Notes under the pieces: model-generated
Databases searched by the model: none
Seen by the model: the letters and a program-made list of their open reading frames with translations, nothing else
Told to the model about the DNA's origin: nothing
Part shown: piece by piece, positions 18,801 to 26,499 of the stretch
How the letters are laid out: each line of letters begins with the position of its first letter
Numbering within the stretch: the first letter of the stretch is position 1
Made by a program: the position numbers and the translations under genes
NCBI RefSeq assembly: GCF_019704555.1
Contig: NZ_AP024745.1
Coordinates: 62,001 to 126,000, forward strand
DNA from: Actinoplanes sp. L3-i22
Lineage (GTDB): Bacteria; Actinomycetota; Actinomycetes; Mycobacteriales; Micromonosporaceae
DNA length: 64,000 bases
Direction of reading: 5' to 3'

Positions 18801-19333
18801 TCGCCCGAGGACGGCGGCGGAAAACCCGAAGGCGGCGGCGGGAAGCCGGACGCGCCCGAGGAGGAAGACTGCGGCACGGAGGCGGACGCCCGCCCCGGCG
18901 GCGTGAACCCGGCCGGCCCGAACGGCCCGGCCGACCCGAAGTCCGGCTGCTGCGGCTCACCGGCGGGTGCCGGCGGCGCCCACGCGGACTGCGGCTGCTG
19001 CGATCCATACGTCGAACCCGGCGAGACCGAACCGTAGGGCGAGGCCTGCGGAGTGACCGAGCCGTACGGCGAAGCCTCTTCCGGCTCCGGCGCGCGCGCC
19101 GATCCATACGGTGTACCGCCCGGGCTGGAGCCCGAGCCGAAGGTGGAGACCGCCGGAACCACGAACGGTGACCCCCCGCCCGGCGCCGTCTGCGGCGGCG
19201 GACCGTACGACGTGGGGGTGCCCTCGGTCGGAGGCGGCGCCGATGCCCGGCCCGACACTCGCTGACCGTCGGATTCGGGTCCGCCCGACGCGGCCTCGGC
19301 CGGCTGACCGGCGTGCTGCCCCTCGGACGTCAT
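15890..19333 (-). CDS. giant Pro-rich membrane protein with C-terminal LppU-like domain
   Basis: 1147 residues. ATG 19333 follows GAGGAGG at 6 bases. Residues 1 to about 1050 are low complexity (Pro, Ser, Ala, Gly, Gln) with short repeats such as SPFAPQ, GGTAYGTPSE and NPFAQ. One transmembrane helix follows (about 1058-1080, VTLAVVLGATLLLAVVFGLV). The last 65 residues form a small outside domain, YAVGDCVRNGTKVSKVACTE to CLVKPAG, with four Cys, resembling the LppU/SCO3897 family. The disordered cytoplasmic part may recruit partners, possibly phosphorylated by Ser/Thr kinases; that is inference. Repeat copy number may be assembly-sensitive. Confidence 0.78.
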   Translation of the reverse strand: MTSEGQHAGQPAEAASGGPESDGQRVSGRASAPPPTEGTPTSYGPPPQTAPGGGSPFVVPAVSTFGSGSSPGGTPYGSARAPEPEEASPYGSVTPQASPYGSVSPGSTYGSQQPQSAWAPPAPAGEPQQPDFGSAGPFGPAGFTPPGRASASVPQSSSSGASGFPPPPSGFPPPSSGDAFPPPSGDAFPPSSSGDAPGFPPPTTSSGLPTRTPGASAAAADQSTFSAFGEQKARVPGATLTDLPDASGRPGLTGPAENSWLGNAARPAAEPAPKQQPQQQAQPAPAANTFPTRQGDSGGFPLRAPAGPAAADEPNGSGPNLDLPIRSTSGYAAPPTGTPSTYGAPASYGTPAQASELPSPFGESSSATPFGASTPRNMPPSFGEPASAPSSAPAFEPPAGPGGFPQRVPGAALGSGGSLPAPGSASVSPSGAASVPSVRAVSVPPVAPSSGGGAPPWSSGAASVPGSSSMPGTASMPQSSTSAPGSSGSASVSGPASGSVPQPRDAGTARPASGSARPATASVSVPGLVTPPTDGAELPPPATSAPRAGVYGRPAPAPEEPAETPAAEEFSAAPFPGARMPEAFAPDSGAAANPFAPSSGQPGNPYAQDAGAANPFAAQSGAAANPFAQRSPEPQSPIAPQSSFAPQSPFAPQSPFAPQERPGEQPQDSFTSQESFAPQESFNPQDSFAPEQPSQGSSRFGQEGNGFGQSQNQSQNQGQSQSQGPSGAQTNPFAQRSPGDSFPPPQRGEEGSGGFGAFPGSQRGEEGFGTFPAPQGETPGAAPQSPARATARASASARVSPPEPGAPTSPTSGSARVTPPEGGGTAYGTPAESGTAYGTPSEGGTAYGTPSEGGTAYGTPSGIPSEGGTAYGTPASGSPAPGFPPPSSASPGFPQQGFPSQGFPPPGSPAAFAGSPAGAPSFPPPPPQFGPGEEPTFPPPSSTFPGGPANTPFGAPQQGGPAWGDFTTGAPPTAPFNEHTTDVSGRGNSPYVPAPALTPMPGVPTSDPFGADPAARATVTPPGPEDTTSWPGPAEQGGFDQFKPDEPPAPPKPVVKTGPVTLAVVLGATLLLAVVFGLVYLIAGGGGESYAVGDCVRNGTKVSKVACTESDAYQVKQVVDAKEKCADQAQPFLQADDKVYCLVKPAG

Positions 19334-19636
19334 ACGCGCCTCCTCATCAATGCGGCCGTGCCAGCTTTGCACGGACGCGACCCCTCGGCGACCATCCGCC
19401 GCGGGTCGTGCCAGCTACTCAGGCCTGGCCGTGCTGGGGCGCCGAAGAGAGCCCCGGTTCCCACTCCGACCGGCCGTGCCGGGTCGGGAACCAGTGCCCA
19501 ACCGTACCGGGCGTTCGCGACGGAGAAAATCCCGGTGTACGCCACAGAGGGAATGCCACGCGGGGTGTCCGTCCGGTCGCCGATACGAAACAGCCCGCCC
19601 GGATGATGCGGGCGGGCCGGTTGGTGAGCGCTCTGC
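19334..19636. other. intergenic region with terminator of the 45-residue gene
   Basis: No gene is supported here. At 19593-19617 a perfect 9-bp stem GCCCGCCCG/CGGGCGGGC with a 7-nt loop, followed on the minus strand by TGTTTCG, is a good terminator for the small gene at 19637-19774. The remainder is the upstream region of the Pro-rich gene; no clear -35/-10 pair could be fixed. Confidence 0.6.
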
Positions 19637-19774
19637 CTAGAAGGGCTGACGCTGGGCGAGGAAGGCGATCTCGTCGCGCATGGCCTGGGTCGGAGCGGCC
19701 TGCATGGCGCGGTCGATGGCGCGGTGCTGGCGGTTGATCTGGCGGCGGCGACGGATGCGGTCGATCACGTTCAC
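19637..19774 (-). CDS. basic 45-residue protein
   Basis: From GTG: MNVIDRIRRRRQINRQHRAI, then DRAMQAAPTQAMRDEIAFLA, ending QRQPF. The frame has G or C at nearly every third position, an Arg-rich N terminus and a helical amphipathic character, and it is followed by a terminator. These features support a real small protein of unknown function, perhaps nucleic-acid or membrane associated. The ribosome binding site is not strong. A large stem-loop lies upstream. Confidence 0.65.
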   Translation of the reverse strand: MNVIDRIRRRRQINRQHRAIDRAMQAAPTQAMRDEIAFLAQRQPF

Positions 19775-19830
19775 GGTATTGCTCGTTTCCCCGGTGGTGG
19801 CCGGTATCTCGATGTGCCACCTTCGGGCCG

Positions 19831-19887
19831 CTTGTGGCGGACACCCTCGGCGCGCATCTCTGCTGTGCCTTAAGTGTCCGCCGCAAG
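19831..19887 (-). promoter_or_regulatory. long inverted repeat upstream of the 45-residue gene
   Basis: CTTGTGGCGGACAC (19831-19844) pairs with GTGTCCGCCGCAAG (19874-19887), 13 of 14 positions, with a 29-nt loop. It ends 57 bases before the GTG of the small gene, so it would fold in the 5' leader of that transcript. It could be a leader structure or an operator; no known riboswitch is recognised. Confidence 0.45.
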
Positions 19888-19972
19888 GGTGGACCTTGCC
19901 AACTATTTAGATGGTGATCCCGGTCATCTGCCTAAGAATCTAAAGTCTGTCGGGTAGATGACCTTCAGGTAA

Positions 19973-21397
19973 TCAGGTCCAGGCCAGCAGGGCCGCTTCC
20001 GGGTCGGTCAGGAACTCACCGATGTCCCGGAGGAACTTGGAACCCAGCTCGCCGTCGATGATCCGGTGATCGAAGGAGAGCCCGAGCGTGGTGACCTGGC
20101 GCACCTTGATCTTGCCGTTGTGCACCCACGGGGTCGGCCGGATCGCACCGAACGCCAGGATCGCCGACTCGCCCGGGGGCAGGATCGGGGTCCCGGTGTC
20201 GATCCCGAACACGCCCACGTTGGTGATCGAGAGCGTGCCGTGCGCCATGTCCGACGGCGGCGTCTTGCCCGATCGCGCGACGCGGATCAGCTCGTTGAGA
20301 GCTTCGGCGAGCTCCCGCAGACTGAGACGACCGGCGTCCTTGACGTTCGGCACGATCAGCCCGCGCTCGGTCGCCGCGGCGATCCCGAGGTTCACGTACT
20401 CCTTGACCACGATCTCGTTGGTCGACGCGGACCAGGACGAGTTGACCATCGGGTGCCGCCCGACCGCGAGCAGCACCGCCTTGGCCACCAGCAGCAGCGG
20501 GGAGACGCGCAGGTCGGCGAAGTCCCGCCGGGCCTTCAGCTTCTCCAGCGCCTTCATGCTCCGGGTGACGTCGACGGTGAGGAACTCGGTGACGTGCGGC
20601 GCGGTGAACGCCGAGGCCACCATGTTCTCGGCGGTGAGTTTGCGCACCCCCTTGACCGGGATGCGCTGCTCACGGGCCGCGTCGAAGACCGCGACGGGTC
20701 GAGCTGCCGGGATTGCCGCCGGCTTCGCGACGCCTTCGGCGGCCTGGTGTACGTCATCCCGGGTCACCGACCCCAGCGGCCCACTCCCCGGAATCGTGGC
20801 GAGGTCCACACCCAGGTCCCGTGCGAGCTTCCGCACCGGCGGCTTGGCCAGCACCGGCCCACTGCGAGCCGGCACGGCAGTCGCCGCCGGCGCAACAGCG
20901 GGTGCGGCCGGAGCAACAGCCTGGGCCGCCGGGGGGACGACCGAGACCGGCGCCGCCGCGGCACTGACCCGCGGCCGCCGCTTCACGCTTGCTTCCCGGA
21001 CCCCGTAGCCGACCAGCACCGGAGTGCGGCCGACGCCGGGCGCCGCGGGTGCCGGGCTGCCGACCATGCCGGGCTCGACCGCGCCCTCCTTCGGCGCGAT
21101 CTGGACCGCGGCCAGCGACTCGGCCGACGGCTCCGGCAGGTCGCCGGCGCCCGGGTCGGTGTCGATCGAGATGATCGGCCGGCCCACCTCGACGGTGGTG
21201 CCCGCCTCGTGGAAGATCCGGGTCACGACGCCGGCCCACTTCGCCGGGATCTCCACGGCCGCCTTCGCCGTCTCGACCTCGACGATCGGCTGGTTCAGCT
21301 CGATCGTGTCGCCGACCTTGACCAGCCAGGCGAGGATCTCGCCCTCGGTCAGGCCCTCGCCCAGGTCGGGCAGGTTGAATTCCTTTATCCGCGACAT
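19973..21397 (-). CDS. 2-oxoacid dehydrogenase E2 (dihydrolipoamide acyltransferase)
   Basis: 474 residues. An N-terminal lipoyl domain (residues 1-80) has the lipoylation site VEVETAKAAVEIPAKW. A Pro/Ala linker and a peripheral subunit-binding domain (KPPVRKLARDLGVDLATIPG) follow. The C-terminal catalytic domain of about 230 residues ends with the active-site motif LGLSFDHRIIDGELGSKFL. It transfers acyl groups to CoA in a pyruvate or branched-chain 2-oxoacid complex. One lipoyl domain and this subunit-binding sequence fit the branched-chain (Bkd) type slightly better, but this is not decisive. ATG 21397 is preferred; a GTG overlapping the E1-beta stop (21406) is also in frame. No E3 gene is nearby. 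Confidence 0.92.
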   Translation of the reverse strand: MSRIKEFNLPDLGEGLTEGEILAWLVKVGDTIELNQPIVEVETAKAAVEIPAKWAGVVTRIFHEAGTTVEVGRPIISIDTDPGAGDLPEPSAESLAAVQIAPKEGAVEPGMVGSPAPAAPGVGRTPVLVGYGVREASVKRRPRVSAAAAPVSVVPPAAQAVAPAAPAVAPAATAVPARSGPVLAKPPVRKLARDLGVDLATIPGSGPLGSVTRDDVHQAAEGVAKPAAIPAARPVAVFDAAREQRIPVKGVRKLTAENMVASAFTAPHVTEFLTVDVTRSMKALEKLKARRDFADLRVSPLLLVAKAVLLAVGRHPMVNSSWSASTNEIVVKEYVNLGIAAATERGLIVPNVKDAGRLSLRELAEALNELIRVARSGKTPPSDMAHGTLSITNVGVFGIDTGTPILPPGESAILAFGAIRPTPWVHNGKIKVRQVTTLGLSFDHRIIDGELGSKFLRDIGEFLTDPEAALLAWT

Positions 21398-21402
21398 CGG
21401 GG

Positions 21403-22389
21403 TCACCAGCCGAAGGAACGGTCGACGGCGTCCAGCAGCCGGTCCAGGTCGGGCAGGTACTCCTCCTCGGAGCGGGCGGCCGGGTACGGAATGTCGTACC
21501 CCGTCACGCGCAGCACCGGAGCCTCGAGCGAGTAGAAGCACTCCTCGCTGATCCGGGCCGCGAGCTCGCCGCCCAGGCCGCCGCTGCCGGGCGCCTCGTG
21601 CACGACGACCGCGCGGCCGGTCCGCTTGACCGACTCGAAGATGACCGGGTAGTCCACCGGCGAGAGCGTGCGCAGGTCGATGACCTCCAGGCTGCGCCCG
21701 TCCTCCGCCGCGGCGGCCGCGGCGTCCAGCGCGACGCGCACCATCGGCCCGTACGCCAAAATTGTCGCGTCGGACCCGGGCCGCGCCACCCTGGCCGAGT
21801 GCAGCGGATAGGCGCCGGCCAGCGAGGCGTCGAGCTCGACCTCGCCCTTCTCCCAGTAGCGCCGCTTCGGCTCGAAGAAGACCACCGGGTCGTCGGACGC
21901 GATCGCCTGCTGGATCATCGTGTACGCGTCGGCCGGGTTCGAGCAGCTCACGACCTTGAGGCCGGGGGTGTGCGCGAAGTACGCCTCGGGGGACTCGGAG
22001 TGGTGCTCGACCGCGCCGATGCCACCGCCGAACGGGATCCGGATGACCATCGGCACCCGGACCTTGCCCTTGGAGCGGTAGAACATCTTCGCCACCTGGG
22101 CGACGATCTGGTTGTAAGCGGGGAAGACGAACCCGTCGAACTGGATCTCGCAGACCGGGCGGTAACCCCGGATGGCCAGGCCGACCGCGGTCCCGACGAT
22201 GCCGGCCTCGGCCAGCGGGGTGTCGATGACCCGGTCCTCGCCGAAGTCCTTCTGCAGGCCGTCGGTGATCCGGAAGACGCCGCCGAGCTTGCCGACGTCC
22301 TCACCCATGATCACGACCTTTGGGTCGCTCTCCAGCGAGCGGCGCAGGCCGTGGTTGAGGGCCTTGCCCAGGGTGATCGTCTCGGCCAT
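21403..22389 (-). CDS. 2-oxoacid dehydrogenase E1 beta subunit
   Basis: 328 residues, full length. MAETITLGKALNHGLRRSLE opens the transketolase-like pyrimidine-binding domain, with VIMGEDVGKLGGVFRITDGL and the conserved YNQIVAQVAKMFYRS. The C-terminal transketolase domain contains VIDLRTLSPVDYPVIFESVK. With E1-alpha it forms the thiamine-diphosphate decarboxylase of the complex. Its ATG shares one base with the E1-alpha stop (TGATG), and E2 starts next to its own stop, so the three genes form one tightly coupled operon. Confidence 0.93.
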   Translation of the reverse strand: MAETITLGKALNHGLRRSLESDPKVVIMGEDVGKLGGVFRITDGLQKDFGEDRVIDTPLAEAGIVGTAVGLAIRGYRPVCEIQFDGFVFPAYNQIVAQVAKMFYRSKGKVRVPMVIRIPFGGGIGAVEHHSESPEAYFAHTPGLKVVSCSNPADAYTMIQQAIASDDPVVFFEPKRRYWEKGEVELDASLAGAYPLHSARVARPGSDATILAYGPMVRVALDAAAAAAEDGRSLEVIDLRTLSPVDYPVIFESVKRTGRAVVVHEAPGSGGLGGELAARISEECFYSLEAPVLRVTGYDIPYPAARSEEEYLPDLDRLLDAVDRSFGW

Positions 22390-23546
22390 CAGTGCCCACT
22401 CCCCTCGAACGTCGCGTGGTACTCGGTGAACGCCTTGCGCTGCTCATCGAGGTCCGGCGAGCCGTTCGGATAGACGTGGTCGAACATGGTGACCGGTTGT
22501 GGATCCGGCATCGCCAGCACCCGCTCGCGCAGGTCCAGGGCGAGCGTGCGGGCGGTCTCGTCGACCTCGGCGAAGAAGTCGTCGCCGGCCAGCTTCTGCT
22601 TGGTCAGGAACGCCTTGACCCGGGAGATCGGGTCCTTCGCCTTCCACGACTCGACCTCGGAGGCGATCCGGTAGCGGGTCGGGTCGTCCGAGCTGGTGTG
22701 CGCGCCCATCCGGTACGTGTAGGCCTCGATCAGGGTCGGGCCCTGGCCGGTCCGGGCGTTGTCCAGCGCGGCACGGGTCACCGCGTAGCTGGCCAGCACG
22801 TCGTTGCCGTCGATCCGGATGCCGGGGAAGCCGTAGCCGGCCGCCCGCCGGTACAGCGGGATCCGGGTCTGGCGCTCCAGCGGCTCGGAGATCGCGTACT
22901 GGTTGTTCTGGCAGAAGAAGACCATCGGGGCGTTGAACACCCCGGCCCACACGAAGGCCTCGTTGACCTCGCCCTGGCTGGTCGCGCCGTCGCCGAAGTA
23001 GGCGATCACGGCCTCGCCGTCCGCACTGCCGGTCTTGCCGTCCATGGTGATGCCCATGGCGTAACCGGTCGCGTGCAGCGTCTGCGAGCCGATCACGATG
23101 GTGTAGCTGTTGAACTTGTGCTCGTTCGCGTCCCAGCCACCCTGGTCGACGCCCCGGAACAGGCCGAACGGCATGATCGGGTCGATCCCGCGGCAGTACA
23201 GCACGCCGTGCTCACGGTAGGTGGGGAACGCCATGTCCTGAGCGCGCAGCGCCCGGCCGGAGCCGACCTGCGCGGCTTCCTGACCCAGCAGACTGGCCCA
23301 GAGTCCCAACTCGCCCTGCCGTTGCAGGGCGGTCGCCTCGGCGTCGAGCCGGCGCACGGTCACCAGATCGCGGTAGAGACCGCGGTACTCGTCGTCGGTG
23401 AAGTCGACCGAGTACGTGGTGCCGTCCGCCGTGGTGACGCTGCCGAGGTGCTCACCGTCGGGCGTGAGCAACTGGACGAAGCCGCCGGCCGGAGCGTCAC
23501 TGCCCCCGGACGAGGGGGGTGCCGCTACGGCTTTGCCTTTCGCCAT
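22389..23546 (-). CDS. 2-oxoacid dehydrogenase E1 alpha subunit
   Basis: 385 residues from ATG 23546, preceded by AGGGAGA at about 6 bases. The thiamine-diphosphate motif is complete: AYFGDGATSQGEVNEAF through FFCQNNQYAIS. The phosphorylation-loop region YRMGAHTSSDDPTRYR is as in Bkd/Pdh E1-alpha. It decarboxylates the 2-oxoacid (pyruvate or branched-chain) and acylates the E2 lipoyl group. It is first in the operon E1a-E1b-E2. The N-terminal 25 residues are disordered. Substrate assignment cannot be made from sequence alone. Confidence 0.93.
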   Translation of the reverse strand: MAKGKAVAAPPSSGGSDAPAGGFVQLLTPDGEHLGSVTTADGTTYSVDFTDDEYRGLYRDLVTVRRLDAEATALQRQGELGLWASLLGQEAAQVGSGRALRAQDMAFPTYREHGVLYCRGIDPIMPFGLFRGVDQGGWDANEHKFNSYTIVIGSQTLHATGYAMGITMDGKTGSADGEAVIAYFGDGATSQGEVNEAFVWAGVFNAPMVFFCQNNQYAISEPLERQTRIPLYRRAAGYGFPGIRIDGNDVLASYAVTRAALDNARTGQGPTLIEAYTYRMGAHTSSDDPTRYRIASEVESWKAKDPISRVKAFLTKQKLAGDDFFAEVDETARTLALDLRERVLAMPDPQPVTMFDHVYPNGSPDLDEQRKAFTEYHATFEGSGH

Positions 23547-23959
23547 CCGTGTCTCCCTGTATCTCTCTGCGCCCGCGGCGGGTGTCGCCCGGCCAACGAG
23601 GCGGAACCACATGGGGTTGCCGTGCGTGTGCCGGGTGAGGCTGCCGCGCGGCGTTCCGGCTGGGACTGCGCCCCTACCGGGACGGCCCGCCGTGCCCCGC
23701 TGGTCGGCGGAAGGCGACGGCGGCGGTGCCGTCGCCCCCATCCTGACAGAGGGAGTGAGTGACGTTACAGAGTGCGTGGATCACGAATAGAGATTTTCTG
23801 TTGACGTATCGTTAAGGGTATTTGTCCGCTTTAGACCTTTTTGTACGGTCACTACCGTACGAATGGCCCGACTTCGCCGCTGCCGAACGGCCGACGGGTC
23901 GTTCACCCCTTTGACCGAGACGGATCTAGGTTGATCTTTGGTTCGAAAGGGACACCCGC
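23547..23959. other. 413-bp intergenic region, divergent promoters
   Basis: No gene is supported. The right half is AT-richer and regulatory-looking: TTGACG near 23802, an operator-like palindrome at 23843-23860, and a TTGACC near 23912 ahead of the rightward gene. The left half is GC-rich leader sequence of the E1-alpha gene with no recognised riboswitch. Confidence 0.5.
23843..23860. promoter_or_regulatory. operator-like palindrome GTACGGT-N4-ACCGTAC
   Basis: A perfect 7/7 inverted repeat with a 4-bp spacer, of the size bound by GntR- or TetR-type dimers. It lies between the 2-oxoacid dehydrogenase operon (about 300 bp away) and the rightward membrane-protein gene (100 bp away) and could regulate either. 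No regulator is encoded adjacent. Confidence 0.5.
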
Positions 23960-25168
23960 GTGCCGCACCGACCCGACGACGACGGCTACGAGCCGCCCCT
24001 GAAGGTGCTCAGGAAGCGGTTCAACGGGGTATACCGCGAGGACCACGGGCTGTCCGGCCCGACCCGGCGGTACCTGATGCTGGTCGCCATGCTGGTCGCG
24101 CTCGCCTCGGTGCCGACCCTCGCGGTGATCACCGCGGGGACCCGGGAAATCTCCGGGAACGACCGCAGTGGCGCGCTGGACGCACCCTTCCTGCCGCCGC
24201 CGATGACCGGTCCGGTGCGACCTTCACCCCCAACCCAAAACCATTCGGCGTACGACCATCCGGGGCGCCCGCCGTCCGTTTCCGTCCAGCCGTCGACGGC
24301 TCCCCCCGGCGTGTCGCCCCCCGTCCGGACGGCCGATCCGGTCCCCACGGTGCCGGGCCTGCCGGAGGTTCCGGCCGATGAGCCGCCCGTTTTGTCGGCT
24401 AAGCGACGTTCAAATCCGGCCGACGGCGGCATGCGGCGTCCGAAGCCGGTCGCCACGTTCCCGACGATCCCGAATCTGCCCGCGGTTCCGGACGACGACT
24501 GGCAGATCCCGGTGGGTCGCCGGGCGTTCCCGGATTCTTCAGATGACGGCGATTCCGGTGACGGCGACTCCGGTTCCTGGCGCGACGACCCGTCCGCGGA
24601 CGAGGACGCCGACGACTCGACCGATCCGGACGCGGCCGACGAACAACCGGCCGACGAACAGTCGGCCGACGAAGAACCGGCCGATCAGGACCAGGACGAC
24701 GAAGACCAGGCCGACGAGGCCGACGAGCACGACCACTCCCCGCACCACGAGTGCGAGGTCGCCTTCCGTTCCACCGTCTCCGACCGGCCCCGAGTCGGTC
24801 CCGCTTCAGCCGGAGGTCAGCACGTGACCGAACGCCCGCAGAACGTCAACGCCGCCCGGATCCTCGACTACGACTACCCGACCGGCCGCAACGTCCGCCG
24901 GTCGATGGCGCAGCCCTACTCCGAGGAGGGCGGCCGGAACACCAACCGTCCGTACCGCGGCCACCACCGCGCCGAGCACACCCTGCACGACGAGAACGGC
25001 CCGGCCCGCCGCCGCAGCTCCCGCGTAGGCCGGCACCACGCCGGGTCGGATGCCGCGGTGCCGCTGGCGGCCGACGTGGAGAGCGCCGGCACCGACGCCT
25101 CGCTGGCCGTCTCCGAGGCGCCCGACTTCGGCGGTCGCAACGCGCGATGGCCGAGGGACGGCCGCTGA
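23960..25168 (+). CDS. disordered acidic/Pro-rich single-pass membrane protein
   Basis: 402 residues from GTG, about 10 bases after a GAAAGGGA. One transmembrane helix (about 38-60, YLMLVAMLVALASVPTLAVI) separates a basic cytoplasmic N terminus from a long outside region. That region is Pro-rich (about 75-190) and then strongly acidic (about 195-260, many DD/DE pairs and AD(E/D)QPADEQ-type repeats). The last 115 residues are polar and not acidic. An internal GTG at 24824 is preceded by GGAGG at 7 bases, so this last segment might also be made separately. No family is recognised. Confidence 0.65.
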   Translation: MPHRPDDDGYEPPLKVLRKRFNGVYREDHGLSGPTRRYLMLVAMLVALASVPTLAVITAGTREISGNDRSGALDAPFLPPPMTGPVRPSPPTQNHSAYDHPGRPPSVSVQPSTAPPGVSPPVRTADPVPTVPGLPEVPADEPPVLSAKRRSNPADGGMRRPKPVATFPTIPNLPAVPDDDWQIPVGRRAFPDSSDDGDSGDGDSGSWRDDPSADEDADDSTDPDAADEQPADEQSADEEPADQDQDDEDQADEADEHDHSPHHECEVAFRSTVSDRPRVGPASAGGQHVTERPQNVNAARILDYDYPTGRNVRRSMAQPYSEEGGRNTNRPYRGHHRAEHTLHDENGPARRRSSRVGRHHAGSDAAVPLAADVESAGTDASLAVSEAPDFGGRNARWPRDGR

Positions 25169-25259
25169 CCCGCGTTCTGGGTCTGTCCCGCCGCGCGGTC
25201 GCGTGGGCGGGGCGCTCCGGATCTGCCCCGCCGCGCGGTCGCGTAGTGCGGGGCAGGCC

Positions 25260-26465
25260 CTATTCGTCGCCGAGGCGGTCGCTGTTGGCCTCGAGCCAGG
25301 CGTCGATCGCGTCCGAGTCGTTCGGGTCGACGCCCTCGGCGATCAGCTGCGCCACCGCCGCGGTCGCCGGGCTGCGCCGCTCACCGGTGGAGTAGAGCCG
25401 GACGAACTCCGGCACCAGCTTCTCCACCTCCTCCGCGGTCTCGGCGATCGCGGCCGCGGGCAGCCCGCGCCGCCAGGTCGCGTACGCCGACCAGGCGCGC
25501 ACCACCTGCGGCAGCATCGCCGCGTCGTCGATGTCCAGCACCGCGCGGCGATGCACCCAGTCCAGCAGGAACAGTCCGGCGATGGCCGGGCTCCAGCGCA
25601 GCGGATCGCCGCCCGGCAGGGTCGCCGCGTGGTCGAAGAGCAGGCCCAGGCAGAACTGCAGGGACGGCTGGTCGGTGTCCGGCCCGGCCAGCCCGGCGCG
25701 CGCCGCCTCGGGCGAGGCCAGGAAGTCCCGGAGCAGCTCGGCGGCGTTCGCCCCGCCGGGCTCGTCGAGCGGCGGCGTGGTCGCCGCGGGCAGCAGCGCC
25801 AGCCGGGACGCGGCCAGCGCGCGGTCGGTGGAGAGCGACCCGTCGGCCGGCAGCTCGCCGAGGTCGTCGGTGATCCGCAGATGCCGGTCCACCTCGTCGC
25901 GCAGGCGGCCCGGGTCCTCGTCGCGGAACCAGGTCAGCTCGTCGCTCTCGCAGACCGTCCGCACCTGGGTGAGGACGTGGTCGGCGGCGGCCGAGACGAA
26001 CATGTCCTTGACGATGCCGATGTTGTGGTCGACCAGGGTCACCACGGCGTGGTCGGGACCGCCGTCGGCGCTGTCCTCGTACGCGTACGTCACCAGGTAC
26101 GACGTCTGATCGCCGTACACATCGCCGTAGGCATAGCAGCCGGTCGGCCGGACCCGCCCCAGCTGCCCGGCCCACGACGGACCGTGCTTGTCGTGCTCGA
26201 TCCGGTCGGCACCGGCCGCGTCCGGCACGAGCGTGGCGAAGACCTCGCGAATGGTCGAGGCGGCCGGCTCGGGGCTGTGGTCGGTGGCGGTCAGGAAATC
26301 ACCGACGAAGTCGCGGACGGCCAGGGCGCGGTTCTCCGGGGCGATCGAGTAGACGCTGCCGAGCAGCGCCGTCCCGAGCATCTCGGCGTCCAGCGCGCAG
26401 TCCAGCTTGATCACGTCGCGGGCCGCGTGCAGCACCGCCTCGTACACGCTGTGGGGTGCCGACAT
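25260..26465 (-). CDS. conserved hypothetical protein, 401 residues
   Basis: I do not recognise the family. The protein looks cytoplasmic and well ordered: no signal peptide or transmembrane helix, rich in helices, with an N-terminal domain (about 1-190; SYLVTYAYEDSADGG, VVTLVDHNIGIVKDMFVSAA) and a C-terminal helical domain (about 240-400; WSAYATWRRGLPAAAIAETA). Strong codon bias supports coding. Its start lies 34 bases downstream of the second dynamin-type GTPase gene on the same strand, so the three genes probably form one transcript and it may work with the GTPases. Confidence 0.75.
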   Translation of the reverse strand: MSAPHSVYEAVLHAARDVIKLDCALDAEMLGTALLGSVYSIAPENRALAVRDFVGDFLTATDHSPEPAASTIREVFATLVPDAAGADRIEHDKHGPSWAGQLGRVRPTGCYAYGDVYGDQTSYLVTYAYEDSADGGPDHAVVTLVDHNIGIVKDMFVSAAADHVLTQVRTVCESDELTWFRDEDPGRLRDEVDRHLRITDDLGELPADGSLSTDRALAASRLALLPAATTPPLDEPGGANAAELLRDFLASPEAARAGLAGPDTDQPSLQFCLGLLFDHAATLPGGDPLRWSPAIAGLFLLDWVHRRAVLDIDDAAMLPQVVRAWSAYATWRRGLPAAAIAETAEEVEKLVPEFVRLYSTGERRSPATAAVAQLIAEGVDPNDSDAIDAWLEANSDRLGDE

Positions 26466-26499
26466 GCCGCGAGCCTACCGCCCGCGGCATGTTCGTGAA

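Noticed and set aside
19831..19887. Stem-loop considered as a known riboswitch
   Set aside because: No conserved core of the c-di-AMP, cobalamin, SAM or TPP classes could be recognised; kept only as an inverted repeat.
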